From NCBI GenBank assembly GCA_023263695.1, contig JALQUZ010000008.1, positions 1 to 42,034 on the forward strand: a stretch of 42,034 nucleotides of DNA, given 5' to 3'. The position numbers and the translations under genes are program-made. Position 1 is the stretch's first letter. Each line of letters starts with the position of its first letter. Shown piece after piece: positions 34,609-42,034 of this stretch. The stretch is from Ilumatobacteraceae bacterium (GTDB lineage Bacteria > Actinomycetota > Acidimicrobiia > Acidimicrobiales > Ilumatobacteraceae). Under the pieces are notes generated by a model. The model did not search any database. It had not been told where the DNA came from and worked only from the letters and a program-made list of their open reading frames with translations.

Positions 34609-35928
34609 TCACTTCAAGAAACCCTCGTAGTTGCGCTGCATCAACTGGCTATCAATTTGGCGCATCAGTTCGAGTGCAACACCCACTGCAATGAGCACTG
34701 TGGTTCCTGCAAATGGGAATGACTTCACATCGCCTACCCACAAAATGATGTACGGCAAGATTGCAATGAATGCAACAAACAATGCACCTGGAAGTGTGAT
34801 GCGGTTAACAGTTTTTGCCAAGAAACTTTCGGTCTGTGGTCCAGGACGAATTCCCGGAATGAATCCACCCTGTTTACGCAGTTGATCTGCTTGACGAATG
34901 GGGTCGAATGCGATGGAGTTGTAAAAGTATGCAAACGCAATGATCAACAGGAAGAAGATGGAGATATACAACATGTTTTGGCTGTTCACCAAGTAGTTGT
35001 TAACGAATGAAGCAATAGATCCGCGCCAACCTTCACCGCTACCAAGCATGTTTGACAACAGCACAGGTAACAACAGAACCGAGCTTGCAAAAATAATTGG
35101 CACTACACCGGCCTGGTTTACCTTCAACGGAATGTAGGTGTTCTGGCCACCGTATTGCTTTCGGCCAACTACACGCTTTGCAAATTGCACGGGAATTCGG
35201 CGGCTGCCTAGTTCAACACGAACAACAGCAAACAAAATTCCGATAGATACCGCAACTAACACAATGAACGTGACTGTTTTCTTGCTTTGCAACAGCGAGT
35301 AATAGTTGTACGGCAAACCGCTGACAACCGATGCAAAGATCAGCATCGACATGCCGTTGCCAATTCCGCGTTGGCTAATGAGTTCACCAATCCACATCAA
35401 CAATGCGGTTCCTGCAACAAGTGAAGGAATCACCAACAATGCACGAGGCATGAACGGGTTCAACAACACGACGTCTGGGGCTTTACCTGCTGCACCAAAG
35501 AATGCTGATCCCTTACCTTGACCAAAAATGAAGGTCAGACCAGCGCCCTGCAAGGTGGCAATACCAATTGCTACGTAGCGAGTCCATTGCGTGATCTTGC
35601 GTTGGCCAGTTGCACCCTCTTGTTGCCACTGCTCAAGCTTTGGAATAACAACACCCAGTACCTGCATGATGATGCTGGCCGTGATGTACGGCATGATTCC
35701 CAACGCAAAAATCGAGAAGCTTCCGAAAGCACCACCCGAAAACAAGTTCAAGAATCCAAGTGCGCCTTGCGAGTTTGATGCTTCGCGCAACTGGCGAACT
35801 GCTTGTGCATCAATACCAGGAACGCGAAGTGACGCGCCAAAGCGATACACAGCGATCATGGCAAAGGTGAACAACACCTTGTTACGAAGGTCTTCCACCT
35901 TGAAGATGTTCTTCACATTCGACAACAT
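34609..35928 (-). CDS. secY: Preprotein translocase subunit SecY
   Basis: A 439-residue, ten-helix central channel of the Sec translocon, located in the cytoplasmic membrane. FTFAMIAVYRFGASLRVPGIDA, the plug region with NLFSGGAFGSFSIFALGIMPYITASIIMQ, and LRKQGGFIPGIRPGPQTE are family hallmarks. Length is normal. ATG 35928 follows CAGGAGC, and a strong hairpin lies before it. The gene is in its usual position between rplO and adk. Confidence 0.98.
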   Translation of the reverse strand: MLSNVKNIFKVEDLRNKVLFTFAMIAVYRFGASLRVPGIDAQAVRQLREASNSQGALGFLNLFSGGAFGSFSIFALGIMPYITASIIMQVLGVVIPKLEQWQQEGATGQRKITQWTRYVAIGIATLQGAGLTFIFGQGKGSAFFGAAGKAPDVVLLNPFMPRALLVIPSLVAGTALLMWIGELISQRGIGNGMSMLIFASVVSGLPYNYYSLLQSKKTVTFIVLVAVSIGILFAVVRVELGSRRIPVQFAKRVVGRKQYGGQNTYIPLKVNQAGVVPIIFASSVLLLPVLLSNMLGSGEGWRGSIASFVNNYLVNSQNMLYISIFFLLIIAFAYFYNSIAFDPIRQADQLRKQGGFIPGIRPGPQTESFLAKTVNRITLPGALFVAFIAILPYIILWVGDVKSFPFAGTTVLIAVGVALELMRQIDSQLMQRNYEGFLK

Positions 35929-35951
35929 CGTGGGTGCTCCTGTACTTGAAG

Positions 35952-35971
35952 CGCGCCGGCGAACCGGCGCG
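35952..35971 (-). other. GC-rich hairpin in the rplO-secY gap
   Basis: CGCGCCGG (35952-35959) pairs with CCGGCGCG (35964-35971) around a four-base loop, which reads TTCG on the transcript. It lies between the rplO stop and the secY ribosome-binding site. No U-run follows on the minus strand, so it is not a standard terminator; it may pause polymerase, block exonucleases or tune secY translation. Confidence 0.5.
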
Positions 35972-35977
35972 ACATCA

Positions 35978-36466
35978 CTATCGGTTAGTGAACTGGTTGC
36001 CCTTAGCGGCTGGACGTGGGCCCTTGTGCGGCATTGGCAAGATCGTTACCGAACCACCAGCAGCAATAATTGCCTGCTCAGCAGTTTTCGATACAGCGTG
36101 TGCTGAAACACTGACTGCTTTGGTGATTTTTCCACGACCAAGAACCTTGATCAAGGTGTTCTTGTGAGCAGCGCTCTTGTCAACAAGTACCTTTGGGTTT
36201 ACTTCTGCAAGTCCCAAGGCTTCGATGACATCGAGGTTAACTGCGTAGTACTCAACGCGGAACGGGTTATTAAAACCCTTCAACTTTGGTACGCGTTGCT
36301 TCAATGGCATCTGACCACCTTCAAAGCCTCGCTTCACGGTGTTACGGGCGTACTGACCCTTGGTACCGCGACCTGCAGTCTTTCCACCCTTACCGCCGAT
36401 ACCACGACCGACGCGCTTTGGCTTCTTCGTTGATCCCTTTGATGGGGCGAGTTCATCTACGCGCAT
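35978..36466 (-). CDS. rplO: 50S ribosomal protein L15
   Basis: A 162-residue large-subunit assembly protein. GSTKKPKRVGRGIGGKGGKTAGRGTKGQ is the RNA-binding N-terminus (shown here in part: KKPKRVGRGIG), followed by GFEGGQMPLKQRVPKLKGF. The C-terminal SKTAEQAIIAAGGSVTILP is typical. The start is ATG 36466, three bases after rpmD's stop. Confidence 0.97.
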   Translation of the reverse strand: MRVDELAPSKGSTKKPKRVGRGIGGKGGKTAGRGTKGQYARNTVKRGFEGGQMPLKQRVPKLKGFNNPFRVEYYAVNLDVIEALGLAEVNPKVLVDKSAAHKNTLIKVLGRGKITKAVSVSAHAVSKTAEQAIIAAGGSVTILPMPHKGPRPAAKGNQFTNR

Positions 36467-36469
36467 GGC

Positions 36470-36808
36470 TTACTTGCCTTCCTTGATTTCAATGAGGTGT
36501 GGAACACGTGCGATCATGCCGCGAATTTCCGGACGATCTGGCAACGTGTTGGTGTGACCAATTCGGCGAAGTCCGAGAGCGCGCAACGTTGCACGGTTCT
36601 TTGGCTTGTTGCCGATTTCTGAACGCACCTGAGTAACGGTGATCGTTGCACCAGTTGGTTCAACCTTCACACGCTTTACTTTGCGAGTTGATGTGTTGCC
36701 AGATGCAGCCTTCAACGCAGCGGCTGCTGCGCGCTGTTCTGCTGCAGCCTTCTTAGCTGCTGGCTTACGGTCGCGAGTGGTGCGACCTGGTTTTTTAAAT
36801 GCTGCCAT
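36470..36808 (-). CDS. rpmD: 50S ribosomal protein L30 with N-terminal extension
   Basis: A 112-residue form of L30, about twice the usual 60. The L30 fold starts near residue 55 (TITVTQVRSEIGNKPKNR, LRALGLRRIGHTN) and ends VPHLIEIKEGK. The first 54 residues are Lys/Ala-rich (KPAAKKAAAEQRAAAAALKA) and resemble a basic, disordered or helical rRNA-binding tail. ATG 36808 is the natural start; the frame gives no obvious internal ATG for the short form. It lies between rpsE and rplO, its standard location. Confidence 0.93.
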   Translation of the reverse strand: MAAFKKPGRTTRDRKPAAKKAAAEQRAAAAALKAASGNTSTRKVKRVKVEPTGATITVTQVRSEIGNKPKNRATLRALGLRRIGHTNTLPDRPEIRGMIARVPHLIEIKEGK

Positions 36809-36810
36809 GA

Positions 36811-37380
36811 CTAGTGAGCACCTCCGTTTGACTTCTTACGCTCGTTGAACGCACGAAGGAGACCTTTTGGAACAAATGAATCGGCAGGAATTCCGCGACG
36901 CTTTGCAACTTCGTCTGGGCTCTGCAATTCCTTCAAACCGTTAATCGTTGCGCGAGCAACGTTGATTGCATTTGACGAACCAAGCGACTTCGCAAGTACG
37001 TCGTGAATGCCGGCTTCTTCAAGAATGATTCGAGCAGCTCCACCAGCAATTACTCCGGTACCAGGAGCAGCAGGCTTCAGAAGAACGCGGCCTGCGCCAT
37101 TGATTCCCAAAATTTGGTGGGTGATGGTTGAACCAGCAAGAGCAACGCTGAACAAGTTGCGCTTTGCTTCTTCGGTTCCCTTTTGGATTGCCAAAGGAAC
37201 TTCCTTTGCCTTTCCGTAACCAAGACCTACGCGACCAGCACCGTCACCGATAACAACCAGTGCGGTGAACGAAAAGCGACGTCCACCCTTCACTACTTTT
37301 GCCACGCGGTTGATGTGCACTACGCGTGATTCGCGAAGCTGACCTGGTTCGGTCGTGCGTGCGTTTGAAATGTCAGTCAT
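36811..37380 (-). CDS. rpsE: 30S ribosomal protein S5
   Basis: A 189-residue small-subunit protein important for decoding accuracy. [31 protein letters not shown] and [25 protein letters not shown] are the dsRNA-binding S5 domain. The fold-two region includes [29 protein letters not shown] 37380 overlaps the rplR stop by one base (TAATG). Confidence 0.97.
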   Translation of the reverse strand: MTDISNARTTEPGQLRESRVVHINRVAKVVKGGRRFSFTALVVIGDGAGRVGLGYGKAKEVPLAIQKGTEEAKRNLFSVALAGSTITHQILGINGAGRVLLKPAAPGTGVIAGGAARIILEEAGIHDVLAKSLGSSNAINVARATINGLKELQSPDEVAKRRGIPADSFVPKGLLRAFNERKKSNGGAH

Positions 37381-37757
37381 TAGAACTCCAACCCTGCTTC
37401 TCGGGCAGCATCTGCTGCCGCTGCTACGCGACCGTGGTACAAGAATCCACCGCGGTCATAAACAACTTTTGTTACTCCTGCAGCCTTTGCACGCTGCGCA
37501 ACGAGTGTTCCGATGCGCTTTGCTGCATCAACGTTCGAACCGCCACCCAACTTGCGCTGGTCTGGTTCAACAGTTGAAGCCGAAGCGACGGTGTGTCCGT
37601 CGAGATCGTTGATCAACTGCACGGTGATGTGCTTGTTGCTGCGATATACGGCGAGACGTGGACGCTCGGCGGTGCCGGTGATCTTCTTACGTACGCGACG
37701 GTGGCGACGCAAGCGACCTGCATGGCGCTGGCTTGATACTGATGTCATAGTCGTCAA
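37380..37757 (-). CDS. rplR: 50S ribosomal protein L18
   Basis: A 125-residue 5S-rRNA-binding protein. [27 protein letters not shown] and [20 protein letters not shown] (here [13 protein letters not shown]) match the family, with [26 protein letters not shown] at the end. Its stop overlaps the start of rpsE by one base. rplF is upstream, nine bases away. Confidence 0.97.
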   Translation of the reverse strand: MTTMTSVSSQRHAGRLRRHRRVRKKITGTAERPRLAVYRSNKHITVQLINDLDGHTVASASTVEPDQRKLGGGSNVDAAKRIGTLVAQRAKAAGVTKVVYDRGGFLYHGRVAAAADAAREAGLEF

Positions 37758-37766
37758 ATCTCCCGA

Positions 37767-38309
37767 TTACTTCTTGCCGGTCTTGCCTGCTTTACGCAGG
37801 ACCTTTTCATTGAGGTAACGCACACCCTTGCCCTTATACGGCTCTGGCTTGCGAATTTCGCGAATGTTCGCTGCAACTTGGCCAACAACTTCTTTATCGG
37901 CACCCTTGACGATGATTTTCGTCTGCGCAGGAACTTCGAATGTGACTCCTTCAGGAGCATCGATCACCACTGGGTGTGAAAAACCAAGAGCCAACTTCAA
38001 CTTGTTTGGACTCTGAGCTTCAGCACGGTAACCCACACCGATGATGTCGAGTTCCTTGGTGTAACCCTCGGTAACACCAATCATCATGTTGTTCACCAAC
38101 GTGCGAACCAAACCGTGACGCGCACGGGAGTCGCGCTCTTCGTTATCGCGAGTAACCACAATGGTGTTTTCTTCGCGAGCGATGGAAACTCCAGTTGGGA
38201 ACACACGTGACAGCGTGCCCTTCGGACCTTTTACGGTCAGCGAAAGACCAGCGATAGTGACGTCGACACCGTTAGGCACAACGACTGCTGCATTTCCGAT
38301 ACGTGACAT
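37767..38309 (-). CDS. rplF: 50S ribosomal protein L6
   Basis: A 180-residue large-subunit protein made of two related domains. MSRIGNAAVVVPNGVDV at the start, VKGPKGTLSRVFP, and the C-terminal signature VANIREIRKPEPYKGKGVRYLNE (here AANIREIRKPEPYKG) are diagnostic. I start at ATG 38309 because the family begins there; the frame runs 20 codons upstream into the gap after rpsH and would give an unrelated N-terminus. Confidence 0.97.
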   Translation of the reverse strand: MSRIGNAAVVVPNGVDVTIAGLSLTVKGPKGTLSRVFPTGVSIAREENTIVVTRDNEERDSRARHGLVRTLVNNMMIGVTEGYTKELDIIGVGYRAEAQSPNKLKLALGFSHPVVIDAPEGVTFEVPAQTKIIVKGADKEVVGQVAANIREIRKPEPYKGKGVRYLNEKVLRKAGKTGKK

Positions 38310-38340
38310 ATGAGTACTTCTTTCCTCTACTGGTTTCCGC

Positions 38341-38742
38341 TTACCAAACGAAGCACATGACTTCACCACCCACGTTGCGCTGGCGCGCTTCGCGGTCGGT
38401 CATGAGCCCGTGGCTGGTGGACAGGACAGCAACACCAAGACCACCCAAAACGCGTGGTACTTCAGTTGCATTGCGGTACACGCGAAGACCCGGTGTGGAT
38501 ACTCGCTTAATACCTTGAATGGTGCGCTTGCGATCATCGGAATACTTCAGACCGATCTTCAACGACTTACCCGGACCAGTTGGGTTGTCGATAAGACCGA
38601 AATCAGTGATGTATCCCTCTTTCTTCAGCACTTCTGCGAGAGCTGACTTCTGCTTTGAGGCAGGCATCAACACTTCGTCTTTCATTGCAGCATTCGCATT
38701 GCGAATGCGCGTAAGCATGTCGGCGATCGGATCAGTCATCAT
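38341..38742 (-). CDS. rpsH: 30S ribosomal protein S8
   Basis: A 133-residue central-domain protein and, in E. coli, translational repressor of the spc operon. [23 protein letters not shown] at the start and [34 protein letters not shown] at the end ([12 protein letters not shown]) are diagnostic. Two adjacent ATG codons (38742, 38739) could start it. It follows rpsN by seven bases. Confidence 0.97.
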   Translation of the reverse strand: MMTDPIADMLTRIRNANAAMKDEVLMPASKQKSALAEVLKKEGYITDFGLIDNPTGPGKSLKIGLKYSDDRKRTIQGIKRVSTPGLRVYRNATEVPRVLGGLGVAVLSTSHGLMTDREARQRNVGGEVMCFVW

Positions 38743-38749
38743 GACGCAA

Positions 38750-38935
38750 TCACCAACTTGCCTTGGTCAAACCAGGGATTTCACCGGCATGGGCCATCTT
38801 GCGAAGGCACAGGCGGCACAATCCGAATTTGCGATACACAGCACGCGAGCGTCCACATTTCTGGCAACGCGAGTAACCGCGTACCTTGAACTTTGGCGTT
38901 GCGTTCGCCTTGTTAACGAGTGATTTCTTTGCCAT
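38750..38935 (-). CDS. rpsN: 30S ribosomal protein S14, zinc type
   Basis: A 61-residue zinc-binding S14. The CxxC pairs are Cys24-Cys27 and Cys40-Cys43 ([23 protein letters not shown]). This short form (also called rpsZ) is the main S14 in many actinobacteria and Firmicutes and sits between rplE and rpsH. The start is ATG 38935. Confidence 0.97.
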   Translation of the reverse strand: MAKKSLVNKANATPKFKVRGYSRCQKCGRSRAVYRKFGLCRLCLRKMAHAGEIPGLTKASW

Positions 38936-38947
38936 ATGGTCCTCTAC

Positions 38948-39574
38948 TTACTTCTTCTTCTTGGCTGAGCGTTTTGCCGCTCCGCGAGCTTTTTTGGATG
39001 ATGCTGGTTCTTCGCCCTTACGGAATGGGAAACCAAAAGCATCAAGAAGTGCTTTTCCATCGAGGTCGGTATTTGCGGTGGTGACAATGGTGATGTCCAT
39101 ACCGCGTGTGGTGTCTACCTTGTCGTAGCTCACTTCGGTGAATACCAATTGCTCAGTAAGACCGAACGTGTAATTACCATGACCATCCCATGACTTACCT
39201 GGGAGACCACGGAAGTCACGAATACGAGGGATTGCTACCGCGATCAAACGATCGAGGAACTCCCACATACGATCTCCGCGCAACGTAACTTTGCAACCAA
39301 TTGCTTGGTTCTCACGAAGTTTGAACGATGCGATTGAGGTTCGTGACTTGGTAACGATTGGCTTTTGGCCAGAAATCGCGGTGAGGTCAGCCACAGCGCC
39401 GTCAATGAGCGACGACTGCTGAGTTGCGCGACCGACACCCATGTTGATCACGATCTTTTCGAAGGTTGGCACTTGCATGACATTTGCAACGCCGAGTTGC
39501 TTAATGAGTTCGGCGCGCACGACGTCGTTGTAATGCGACTTCAAGCGTGGTTGGTAAGCGACTGCAGCAGTCAT
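38948..39574 (-). CDS. rplE: 50S ribosomal protein L5
   Basis: A 208-residue 5S-rRNA-binding protein. [59 protein letters not shown] ([13 protein letters not shown]) and [25 protein letters not shown] are diagnostic. Residues after GFPFRKGEE form a basic tail of about 20 ([15 protein letters not shown]) that is longer than in most L5. Its start overlaps the rplX stop by one base. Confidence 0.97.
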   Translation of the reverse strand: MTAAVAYQPRLKSHYNDVVRAELIKQLGVANVMQVPTFEKIVINMGVGRATQQSSLIDGAVADLTAISGQKPIVTKSRTSIASFKLRENQAIGCKVTLRGDRMWEFLDRLIAVAIPRIRDFRGLPGKSWDGHGNYTFGLTEQLVFTEVSYDKVDTTRGMDITIVTTANTDLDGKALLDAFGFPFRKGEEPASSKKARGAAKRSAKKKK

Positions 39575-39879
39575 CAGATTTCATCTCCGGTGCTCTTGGC
39601 AACGCGCACCTTGGTGCCGTCTGCCTTGATCTTGTAACCAACACGAGTTGGCTTTCCCTTGTGCACCAACATCACGTTTGAAGCATCGACAGGCATGTCC
39701 TTGTCAATGATTCCGCCAGTGTTGGTGGTTTGTCCGCGGGCAGCAGTGTGACGTTTCGCGGTGTTCACACCAGCGACTTTCACTTTGTTGCTCTTTGGAC
39801 TCACTTCTGTAATTTCGCCCGTCTTGCCTTTATCTTTTCCGGCAATAACGATGACGGTGTCACCCTTTTTCAACTTCAT
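39574..39879 (-). CDS. rplX: 50S ribosomal protein L24
   Basis: A 101-residue early-assembly protein with a KOW motif ([20 protein letters not shown]). [21 protein letters not shown] and [14 protein letters not shown] are typical. It starts two bases after rplN's stop and its stop overlaps rplE's start by one base. Confidence 0.97.
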   Translation of the reverse strand: MKLKKGDTVIVIAGKDKGKTGEITEVSPKSNKVKVAGVNTAKRHTAARGQTTNTGGIIDKDMPVDASNVMLVHKGKPTRVGYKIKADGTKVRVAKSTGDEI

Positions 39880-39881
39880 GG

Positions 39882-40250
39882 TTACAACACCTCCGGTGCA
39901 AGCGAAATGATTCGCATGAACTTCTTATCGCGGAGCTCACGGCCAACTGGTCCGAAAATACGGGTTCCACGTGGGGTGAGATCGTCCTTGATGAGTACTG
40001 CTGCGTTTTCGTCGAAGCGGATGTAGCTACCGTCTGGACGGCGCTTTTCCTTCTTCACACGAACTACTACGCAACGAACAACTTCGCCCTTCTTAACACC
40101 AGCGCCAGGAATTGCGTCCTTAACTGTGCCAATGAAGACGTCACCAATTGATGCGTAACGACGACGTGTTCCACCAAGAACCTTGATGCACAACACTTCT
40201 TTTGCGCCACTGTTGTCGGCAACGCGAAGACGGGACTCTTGCTGAATCAT
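39882..40250 (-). CDS. rplN: 50S ribosomal protein L14
   Basis: A 122-residue intersubunit-face protein. [27 protein letters not shown] and [29 protein letters not shown] are diagnostic, and the protein ends in [13 protein letters not shown]. Its ATG overlaps the rpsQ stop by four bases. Confidence 0.98.
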   Translation of the reverse strand: MIQQESRLRVADNSGAKEVLCIKVLGGTRRRYASIGDVFIGTVKDAIPGAGVKKGEVVRCVVVRVKKEKRRPDGSYIRFDENAAVLIKDDLTPRGTRIFGPVGRELRDKKFMRIISLAPEVL

Positions 40251-40540
40251 TTTGCACGCTCCAATACTTCAACGAGGCGCCAACGCTTTTGCTTCGACAT
40301 TGGGCGAGTTTCCATTACGCGAACGCGGTCTCCGATTTGTGCATCGTTGGCCTCGTCGTGTGCGTACAACTTCTTGGTGCGCTGAACGAACTTTGAGTAG
40401 CGCGGGTGACGCACTCGCTCAACGATTGAAATAACAATCGTCTTGTTCATCTTGTTTGACACCACGATGCCTTCGCGCACCTTGCGGGCGTTACGAAGAG
40501 CTTCGTCTGTTGTTGCAGATGTGGTTGTTGTTTCGGTCAT
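40247..40540 (-). CDS. rpsQ: 30S ribosomal protein S17
   Basis: A 97-residue 16S-binding protein. The S17 domain starts about residue 20 ([21 protein letters not shown]), preceded by a Thr-rich tail ([16 protein letters not shown]) that is disordered and variable. [25 protein letters not shown] is the typical end. It is seven bases after rpmC and overlaps rplN by four. Confidence 0.96.
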   Translation of the reverse strand: MTETTTTSATTDEALRNARKVREGIVVSNKMNKTIVISIVERVRHPRYSKFVQRTKKLYAHDEANDAQIGDRVRVMETRPMSKQKRWRLVEVLERAK

Positions 40541-40547
40541 GACTTAC

Positions 40548-40766
40548 TCACTTCCCTGCTGATTCAGCAGCAGCGATTTCCTGCTGGCGAATGAGAGTGT
40601 TGATACGTGCAATTTGCTTCTTCACTGCACCCAACTCGGCGGTGTTGTCGAGTTGACCCGTCGCGTGACGGAAACGCAGGTTGAGAGCTTCTTGCTTTGA
40701 CTTACGGAGTTCGTCCACCAAGGTGGCGAGATCCATGTCGCGGAGATCGGCTAGTTCACGTGCCAT
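40548..40766 (-). CDS. rpmC: 50S ribosomal protein L29
   Basis: A 72-residue helical protein at the polypeptide exit. LRDMDLATLVDELRKSKQEALNLRFRHATGQLDNTAELGAVKKQIARINT contains the L29 signature (shortened: LRFRHATGQLDNT, VKKQIARINT). The tail (AAAESAGK) is slightly extended. It starts one base after rplP's stop. Confidence 0.97.
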   Translation of the reverse strand: MARELADLRDMDLATLVDELRKSKQEALNLRFRHATGQLDNTAELGAVKKQIARINTLIRQQEIAAAESAGK

Positions 40767-40767
40767 G

Positions 40768-41184
40768 TCAGATTGCCTCCTCGCGGCTTACGACGCGGGC
40801 CTTGATTGGCAGCTTTTGCACTGCGCGATCTAGCGCTTGGTGCGCAGTAGCTGCGTTTGGGTACGACAATTCGAACATGATGCGACCTGGTTTCACCACG
40901 GCAACCCACAATTCAGGATTTCCTTTCCCGGAACCCATGCGGGTTTCAGCCGGCTTCTTGGTCACAGACTTGTCAGGGAAAATGTTGATCCACACTTTTC
41001 CACCACGCTTGATATGACGGGTCATGGCAATACGAGCTGCTTCAATTTGGCGTGCGGTGATCCAGCCTGGTTCAAGAGCTTGAATTCCGTACTCGCCGAA
41101 AGCGAGTTCGTTTCCACCCTTTGACACACCGGTCATACGACCACGGTGGTGCTTACGGTGTTTTACTTTGCGAGGTGACAACAT
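40768..41184 (-). CDS. rplP: 50S ribosomal protein L16
   Basis: A 138-residue large-subunit protein near the A and P sites, involved in antibiotic binding. [54 protein letters not shown] ([14 protein letters not shown]) and [22 protein letters not shown] are diagnostic. It begins three bases after rpsC's stop. Confidence 0.98.
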   Translation of the reverse strand: MLSPRKVKHRKHHRGRMTGVSKGGNELAFGEYGIQALEPGWITARQIEAARIAMTRHIKRGGKVWINIFPDKSVTKKPAETRMGSGKGNPELWVAVVKPGRIMFELSYPNAATAHQALDRAVQKLPIKARVVSREEAI

Positions 41185-41187
41185 GAT

Positions 41188-42034
41188 TTACTCCCGACCA
41201 AACTTCGGTGTCTCGTGGGTTTCCACGATTCGACGTTGAATGTCTTCTTCTTCCGCCAACAAGCGCTCGAACTCTGGATCGGCTTCCTTCACCAGTGGAA
41301 CGATTTCGGTGTCAGCAATGTCTGCAACACGCGGACCTGCTGAAGTAACCACCTTCAACGTTGCATCCGAATGTCCAGAGGTTTGACCAACAGCCATTGC
41401 AGCTTCACGGGCAATGCGATCGTCGTTAGGGCTCTTGTACGGAAGGATTTCACCCTTGTACAACCACACCTTTACGCCAATGCGGCCTGCTGAAGTTGCA
41501 GCTTCACGGAATCCGTAGTCGATGTCTGCACGCAAAGTGTGCAATGGAACACGACCTTCGCGATACCACTCGGTGCGGCACATTTCTGCTCCACCAAGAC
41601 GACCTGAACACTGAATTCGAATTCCTTCTGCGCCGTACTTCTGTGCGTTCTGCACTGCACGCTTCATGGCGCGACGGAAAGCAATACGATTCAACAACTG
41701 ATCAGCAACACCCTGTGCCACAAGTGCGGCATCAAGTTCTGCTTGCTTGATTTCGGTGATGTTCAACTGCACTTTGTTGTTACCGGTCATCGCGGTAAGA
41801 CCTGCGCGTAGTTCATCGGCCTTCTGACCTTTACGACCAATCACAATGCCCGGGCGAGCAGTGTGAATGTCGATGCGGAGCTTGTCTCGTGTGCGCTCAA
41901 TTTCAATGCGGCTTACTGCTGCATCGGCGAGCTGCACCGTGAGATAGTCACGAATCTTCCAGTCCTCGGTGAGGTAATGACGGTATTCCTTCTGGCTGAA
42001 CCAACGACTCTTCCAGTCGGTGGTGATTCCCAAA
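41188..42034 (-). CDS. rpsC: 30S ribosomal protein S3, 5' end outside window
   Basis: S3 at the mRNA entry site, incomplete at the window edge. The visible part starts [13 protein letters not shown]. In the family about ten residues (MGQKVNPHGFR-like) precede this, so the true start lies just past 42034, and the TTG at the edge is an internal Leu codon and not a start. KH-domain sequence [19 protein letters not shown] and the C-terminal domain ([32 protein letters not shown]) are clear. The acidic C-terminal tail ([15 protein letters not shown]) is longer than in E. coli. It is the start of the S10-spc run seen here. Confidence 0.97.
   Translation of the reverse strand, partial: LGITTDWKSRWFSQKEYRHYLTEDWKIRDYLTVQLADAAVSRIEIERTRDKLRIDIHTARPGIVIGRKGQKADELRAGLTAMTGNNKVQLNITEIKQAELDAALVAQGVADQLLNRIAFRRAMKRAVQNAQKYGAEGIRIQCSGRLGGAEMCRTEWYREGRVPLHTLRADIDYGFREAATSAGRIGVKVWLYKGEILPYKSPNDDRIAREAAMAVGQTSGHSDATLKVVTSAGPRVADIADTEIVPLVKEADPEFERLLAEEEDIQRRIVETHETPKFGRE

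Overview
This 42 kb window is bacterial chromosome at roughly 50% GC. It contains no transposase, prophage, CRISPR array, tRNA or rRNA that I can recognise. Gene content points to a high-level actinobacterium, and I favour the class Acidimicrobiia (Ilumatobacter-like). The grounds are a stand-alone B12-binding mutase subunit, an NlpC/P60 coiled-coil endopeptidase, a soluble P450, CIRCE-controlled groES-groEL, an actinobacterial-style small-protein complement and a very unusual 1141-residue GlmS-like protein. This placement is an inference from family content and was not tested by phylogeny.

Layout. Positions 1-9.2 kb hold a metabolic and accessory mix: a partial cobalamin-binding mutase subunit, a membrane-anchored hypothetical, PcrA/UvrD helicase with a cytochrome P450, a YaaA protein, a dienelactone hydrolase coupled to an NlpC/P60 endopeptidase, and guaA coupled to a small helix-hairpin-helix protein. 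Positions 9.2-13.1 kb hold an EamA transporter followed by an FMN riboswitch and a compact riboflavin operon (ribD-ribBA-ribH). Positions 13.1-15.8 kb hold a TauD-like dioxygenase, a secreted prokaryotic phospholipase A2, a NUDIX hydrolase, a 55-residue small protein and a four-helix membrane protein. From 15.8 kb to the end everything lies on the minus strand. Read in the direction of transcription (high to low coordinates) it is the S10/spc/alpha ribosomal superoperon from rpsC through rplP, rpmC, rpsQ, rplN, rplX, rplE, rpsN, rpsH, rplF, rplR, rpsE, rpmD, rplO, secY, adk, infA, rpmJ, rpsM, rpsK, rpsD, rpoA, rplQ and truA. Then come rplM-rpsI, glmM and the giant glmS-like gene, acpS, alr, the t6A genes tsaE-tsaB-rimI-tsaD, dusB, maf and finally groES-groEL.

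How the genes work together. The minus-strand block joins translation (ribosomal proteins, IF-1, RNA polymerase alpha, SecY), tRNA modification (TruA, TsaE/B/D, DusB), cell-wall precursor supply (GlmM, GlmS-like, Alr) and protein folding (GroES/EL). Many junctions are 4-base ATGA or 1-base overlaps, so translational coupling is likely. The riboflavin genes sit behind a complete FMN aptamer whose downstream region can fold the ribD ribosome-binding site into a long stem, which suggests translational control.

Most noteworthy: the GlmS-like protein is about twice normal length, with an insertion inside the glutaminase domain, a long C-terminal extension and an apparent Lys-to-Arg change at a catalytic position. 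infA seems to start at a CTG codon with a strong Shine-Dalgarno. Riboflavin synthase (ribE) and methionine aminopeptidase (map) are missing from their usual places. A 55-codon gene and rpmJ are short genes easily missed by length-filtered gene calling.
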